Source: Gammaproteobacteria bacterium (lineage in GTDB: Bacteria > Pseudomonadota > Gammaproteobacteria > UBA11654). Taken from it: DNA of 16,974 nucleotides. How positions within the stretch are numbered: the first letter of the stretch is position 1; every line of letters starts with the position of its first letter. The notes beneath the pieces are model-generated. The model did no database searches. It saw nothing but the letters and a program-made list of their open reading frames with translations, and was not told where the DNA came from. Shown here one piece after another: positions 13,956 to 16,974 of this stretch. The position numbers and the translations under genes are program-made. The DNA lies in NCBI GenBank assembly GCA_018672815.1, contig JABHDX010000034.1, positions 1-16,974 on the forward strand, written 5' to 3'.

Positions 13956-14864
13956 ATGTCAATAATAGTCTGCGGTTCAGTCGCTTACGATAACTTAATG
14001 GAATTTGAAGGTAATTTTGGAGATTATATTTTGCCTGATCAAATTCATATTCTTAGTGTAGCATTCACAGTTCCAAATCTCAGAAAGGAGTTTGGAGGAT
14101 GTGCGGGCAATATTGCTTATAATCTGAACCTTTTAGAAATGAATCCTATTATTAATGCCACAGTCGGACAGGATTTTGATACCTATAAACAATGGCTTGA
14201 TAAAAACAATATTTCTACGGAATCTATTAAGGGGCTTACAGATAAGTATACCCCTCAGTGTTTTATTACTACTGATGCTAATAATAATCAACTGACCTCC
14301 TTTCATCCTGGTGCCATGGATGATGCTCATCTTAATCCCATATCTAATCGTGATGATATTGAGCTTGCTATTATTGCACCAGATGGAAAACTAGGAACAC
14401 TTCAACATGCCAAAGAACTATATGAAAGAGGCATCCCTGTAATATTTGATCCAGGCCAGGGTATCGTTTTATTTAACAAAGAGGAAATAGAGAAACTGGT
14501 TTCCTTATCTGATTATGTGGTTCTAAATGAATATGAATCTACTTTGTTGGCTGACATTATGAGTCAGGAAATTGTTGATATAGCTTCAACATTGAAAGCA
14601 GCAATAGTCACCAAAGGTGCTAAAGGTTCAGATATTTATGTAGATAAAGAGATGATACATATTGATCCTATCAATGTAGATAATGAAGCTGATCCTACAG
14701 GGTGTGGCGATGCTTATCGAGCAGGATTAATTTATGGAATTATTAATAATTTGCCATGGGAAAAAACTGGAAAAATTAGTTCCATGATTGGTGCAATTAA
14801 AGTTAGTCATAATGGCACTCAAAATCATACTTTTAAAATTGATGAACTTTTAGCAAAAATTTAA
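13956..14864 (+). CDS. PfkB-family carbohydrate/nucleoside kinase (adenosine kinase-like)
   Basis: The protein has 302 residues with the ribokinase fold. The first signature is FGGCAGNIAYNL (46-57) and the second is DPTGCGDAYRAG (246-257), with D252 as catalytic base and GCGD as anion hole. Many PfkB proteins have GAGD here, and the cysteine form fits the adenosine-kinase-like subgroup. An N-terminal lid region (EFEGNFGDYILPDQIHIL) and VGQDFDTYKQWLDKNNI also match that subgroup. The substrate cannot be told from sequence; adenosine or ribose-type nucleosides are possible. AGGA at 13945-13948 is a good SD seven bases before the ATG. Its stop codon shares the palindrome TTAA with the convergent RND gene. 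Confidence 0.85.
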   Translation: MSIIVCGSVAYDNLMEFEGNFGDYILPDQIHILSVAFTVPNLRKEFGGCAGNIAYNLNLLEMNPIINATVGQDFDTYKQWLDKNNISTESIKGLTDKYTPQCFITTDANNNQLTSFHPGAMDDAHLNPISNRDDIELAIIAPDGKLGTLQHAKELYERGIPVIFDPGQGIVLFNKEEIEKLVSLSDYVVLNEYESTLLADIMSQEIVDIASTLKAAIVTKGAKGSDIYVDKEMIHIDPINVDNEADPTGCGDAYRAGLIYGIINNLPWEKTGKISSMIGAIKVSHNGTQNHTFKIDELLAKI

Positions 14865-16974
14865 GCCGAAGAGAATTTATACTTTTCTGACCAAGAGTAG
14901 ATAATTGGTACAATAATTAAGCTTAAAAAGGTTGAGCTAATCATTCCACCAACGACAGCAATGGCAAGTGGTTGGCTCAATTCAGTGCCAGAACCGATTC
15001 CAAATGCCGGCATTAACATCGCTAATATTAGTGTGAGCGTAGTCATTAAAATAGGTCTTAATCTTCTTGGGCAAGCTTCTAGCAATGCTTCATCAATGCT
15101 GTATCCACTTTCTCTTTCTTGATTGGTTCTATCAATGAGTAAGATGGAATTTTTTGCCACTAATCCTGTTAGTAAGACCAGTCCAGTCATTGAAAACACA
15201 TTAAGAGACGAGCCTACTAACCATAAACCAAAAGTTCCACCAATGATTGCTAGAGGTTGTGAGACCATAATAATGAGTGGTTGGCTGAATGAATTAAATT
15301 GAGAAGCAAGAACCATATACACTAAGAGTAGGCCTGTGAGAAAGGCAAAAAGCATCTGAGTACTGGTTCTTTTAAATTCTTTTGCTCGGGCAAAGAATCC
15401 AACTTCATATCCCAGAGGAAGAGTGTCTTCAGCAGCTGTTTCTATGATATCAATAGCTTCACTGATTGGGACTGTTGGATCACTGTAAAAGTAGACACTG
15501 TAACCTCTGTTTAAGCGAGTAATCTCTGAAGGCCCTACATCTTCTCTAAAAGTTGCAACTGTATCTAATCTAACTAAATTATTATCTGGTGTTCTCAAAT
15601 ATATTTTATTAAGGTCACCAATTGTCATATCACGCTCTGCTTTGAGTCGAACCTTATAACGCTCTCCATCACCAACAGAATCATTGTATCGAGCTACATC
15701 AATGCCACCTGCAAATATATTAGCAGCTTCAGCTACTGTTCTAGTGGATAGCCCTAATTCTGATATTAATTCTCTATTTATATCGAGGTTTACTTGAGGT
15801 AGATTCATTTCTAGGCTTGAATCAACGTTACCTAATTGTGGCGAATCTTCCAACTTAATTAAGAATTGTTGTACTGCGGACTCTAGAACATTTAAATCAG
15901 GCCCAGAGATTGTAAATTGCATTGCCTCACCCCTAGTACCAGAAGCAAAAGAAAAACCTGAAGGGAATGCTTTGATTCCTGGTATTGATTTTAAGTCATT
16001 TCTGATCTTTGGGATCATATCGTACTGCTTTATTTTTCTGATATTCCTTGATTTTAGTTTTACATAAATCACACCAATATTGACTGCTTGGCTTTCTATG
16101 CCTGCTCCCATGACTGTAAAGAGTGATTCAATATCATCGTATTTTTTGACTATTGATTCAGCTTTTAAAAGACGATCGTTAATATACTCGAGACCGGTTC
16201 CAACAGGTGTTTTAACTGTGATAACAAATTGACCTTCATCTTCTTCAGGAAAAAAACCACCGCCGAGTTGGCCAAATAAGAGGAGGGTAATCATAAGAAA
16301 GGGTAGCCCCGATAGTAAAACTTTCTTTTTATGAGCTAGAGACCATCTAATTAACATTTGATATTGATTTTCAATTTTCTTAAAGCCTTCATCGAAGCGG
16401 TTAAAAATGTGGTTTGTGTTTTGAGTTGGTTTTAAAAATTTAGAACAAAGCATTGGTGTTAATGTTAATGCTACAAAGGTTGAAACTACAACGCCTGTAG
16501 ATACAACTATACCAAAAGATTTAAAAAACCGAGCTGCGATACCTTCCATGAAAAAAACAACAGTAAATAAGGCAACCAAAACAAGTGTTGATGCAACAAT
16601 AGGTAGAAAAACTTCATTAGCTCCTTTTATGCTTGCTCCGTATCGGTCCGGATTGGATTTATTCATATTTAAATTTCGTTGAGAGTTTTCTAAAACAACA
16701 ATCGCATCATCCACGACAATACCTATTAATAGAAGCAATCCCAGCATCGTCATTGTATTCAGTGTGAGTCCAAAGAGATACATAATGAAAATAGAACCAA
16801 ACAAAGACACTGGTATTGTTGCACTGACAATGACCATCCCTGTAAAGCTTCTTAAAAAAAGTAAAACTATCAAGGCTGCAAAGACTGCACCCACTATTAA
16901 GTTTTGTCCTAAACCATTAATTAATGAGTAAATATACTCACTGTCATCTTTTGCAATATCAATAGTGATACCCT
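14861..16974 (-). CDS. RND efflux pump inner-membrane subunit (AcrB/HAE1-like), C-terminal two thirds
   Basis: This 704-codon fragment runs off the window end. The frame is open to the edge, and the apparent start at 16894 is an internal GTG valine in LIVGAVFAALIVLLFL. RND pumps are proton-driven antiporters of about 1030 residues that work as trimers with a periplasmic adaptor and TolC. Counting from base 16894, the proton-relay pair D62-D63 lies in GIVVDDAIVVLEN and the relay lysine K581 in LVAKNSILLID. Two blocks of membrane segments flank a large periplasmic domain with GGGFFPEEDEGQFVITVKTP. The HAE1-type C-terminus has PRRLRPILMTTLT and a GTELSQPLAIAVVGG segment. The adaptor gene would lie upstream, outside the window. 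The drug or lipid substrate is unknown. The gene is convergent with the kinase. Confidence 0.95.
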   Translation of the reverse strand, partial: GITIDIAKDDSEYIYSLINGLGQNLIVGAVFAALIVLLFLRSFTGMVIVSATIPVSLFGSIFIMYLFGLTLNTMTMLGLLLLIGIVVDDAIVVLENSQRNLNMNKSNPDRYGASIKGANEVFLPIVASTLVLVALFTVVFFMEGIAARFFKSFGIVVSTGVVVSTFVALTLTPMLCSKFLKPTQNTNHIFNRFDEGFKKIENQYQMLIRWSLAHKKKVLLSGLPFLMITLLLFGQLGGGFFPEEDEGQFVITVKTPVGTGLEYINDRLLKAESIVKKYDDIESLFTVMGAGIESQAVNIGVIYVKLKSRNIRKIKQYDMIPKIRNDLKSIPGIKAFPSGFSFASGTRGEAMQFTISGPDLNVLESAVQQFLIKLEDSPQLGNVDSSLEMNLPQVNLDINRELISELGLSTRTVAEAANIFAGGIDVARYNDSVGDGERYKVRLKAERDMTIGDLNKIYLRTPDNNLVRLDTVATFREDVGPSEITRLNRGYSVYFYSDPTVPISEAIDIIETAAEDTLPLGYEVGFFARAKEFKRTSTQMLFAFLTGLLLVYMVLASQFNSFSQPLIIMVSQPLAIIGGTFGLWLVGSSLNVFSMTGLVLLTGLVAKNSILLIDRTNQERESGYSIDEALLEACPRRLRPILMTTLTLILAMLMPAFGIGSGTELSQPLAIAVVGGMISSTFLSLIIVPIIYSWSEKYKFSSA

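Noticed and set aside
14133..14330. Minus-strand frame of 65 codons in the PfkB-family kinase gene
   Set aside because: Antisense to conserved coding sequence, with no start signal.

Overview
The window is a densely packed, A+T-rich stretch of bacterial chromosome. Its gene content and order point to a gammaproteobacterium, probably a small-genome marine lineage. Three conserved gammaproteobacterial neighbourhoods support this: yhdP-(nitrilase)-tldD-pmbA, the pair rplM-rpsI, and zapB-like/zapA-6S RNA-fau with ygfB-pepP facing away from them. Very short intergenic gaps, overlapping convergent stop codons, few Shine-Dalgarno (SD) sequences and low GC suggest genome streamlining. An uncultured SAR86-like clade would fit, but this is inference and the sequence alone does not settle it. 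No transposase, integrase, CRISPR array, tRNA or rRNA is visible, and no gap without a gene reaches 300 bases.

Bases 1-6504 hold mostly plus-strand genes. They are the 3' end of yhdP (envelope lipid transport), a Nit1-like amidase, tldD, pmbA/tldE, a secreted beta-propeller resembling the zinc chaperone AztD, and a small secreted protein made of three exact 35-residue repeats. The purine gene purE sits on the minus strand between tldD and pmbA. A second single purine gene, purC, lies on the minus strand at 6494-7381 and overlaps the repeat protein tail to tail. Next come rpe (pentose phosphate pathway) and the ribosomal pair rplM-rpsI on the plus strand.

Bases 9071-12007 form one minus-strand unit. 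Read 5' to 3' it is zapB-like, zapA, 6S RNA, fau (5-formyl-THF cyclo-ligase), rpiA and a KR-signal aldo/keto reductase. The 6S RNA was found from its position between zapA and fau and from its folding: a 14-position closing stem, an internal stem and an apical stem. It removes the apparent N-terminal extension of fau, whose start is moved to 11235.

From 12008 to 12090 a divergent promoter region serves zapB-like on one side and ygfB-pepP on the other. On both sides the -10 element lies so close to the ATG that the transcripts should be leaderless or nearly so. ygfB and pepP overlap by ATGA. They are followed by a PfkB-family kinase in place of the usual ubiH/ubiI. The window ends in a 5'-truncated RND efflux pump on the minus strand, whose stop codon shares a TTAA palindrome with the kinase stop.

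The most unusual object is the small secreted repeat protein at 6100-6504, together with the AztD-like propeller beside it. It may be a periplasmic metal-handling pair, but that function is inferred. The second is the evidence for leaderless, SD-poor expression.
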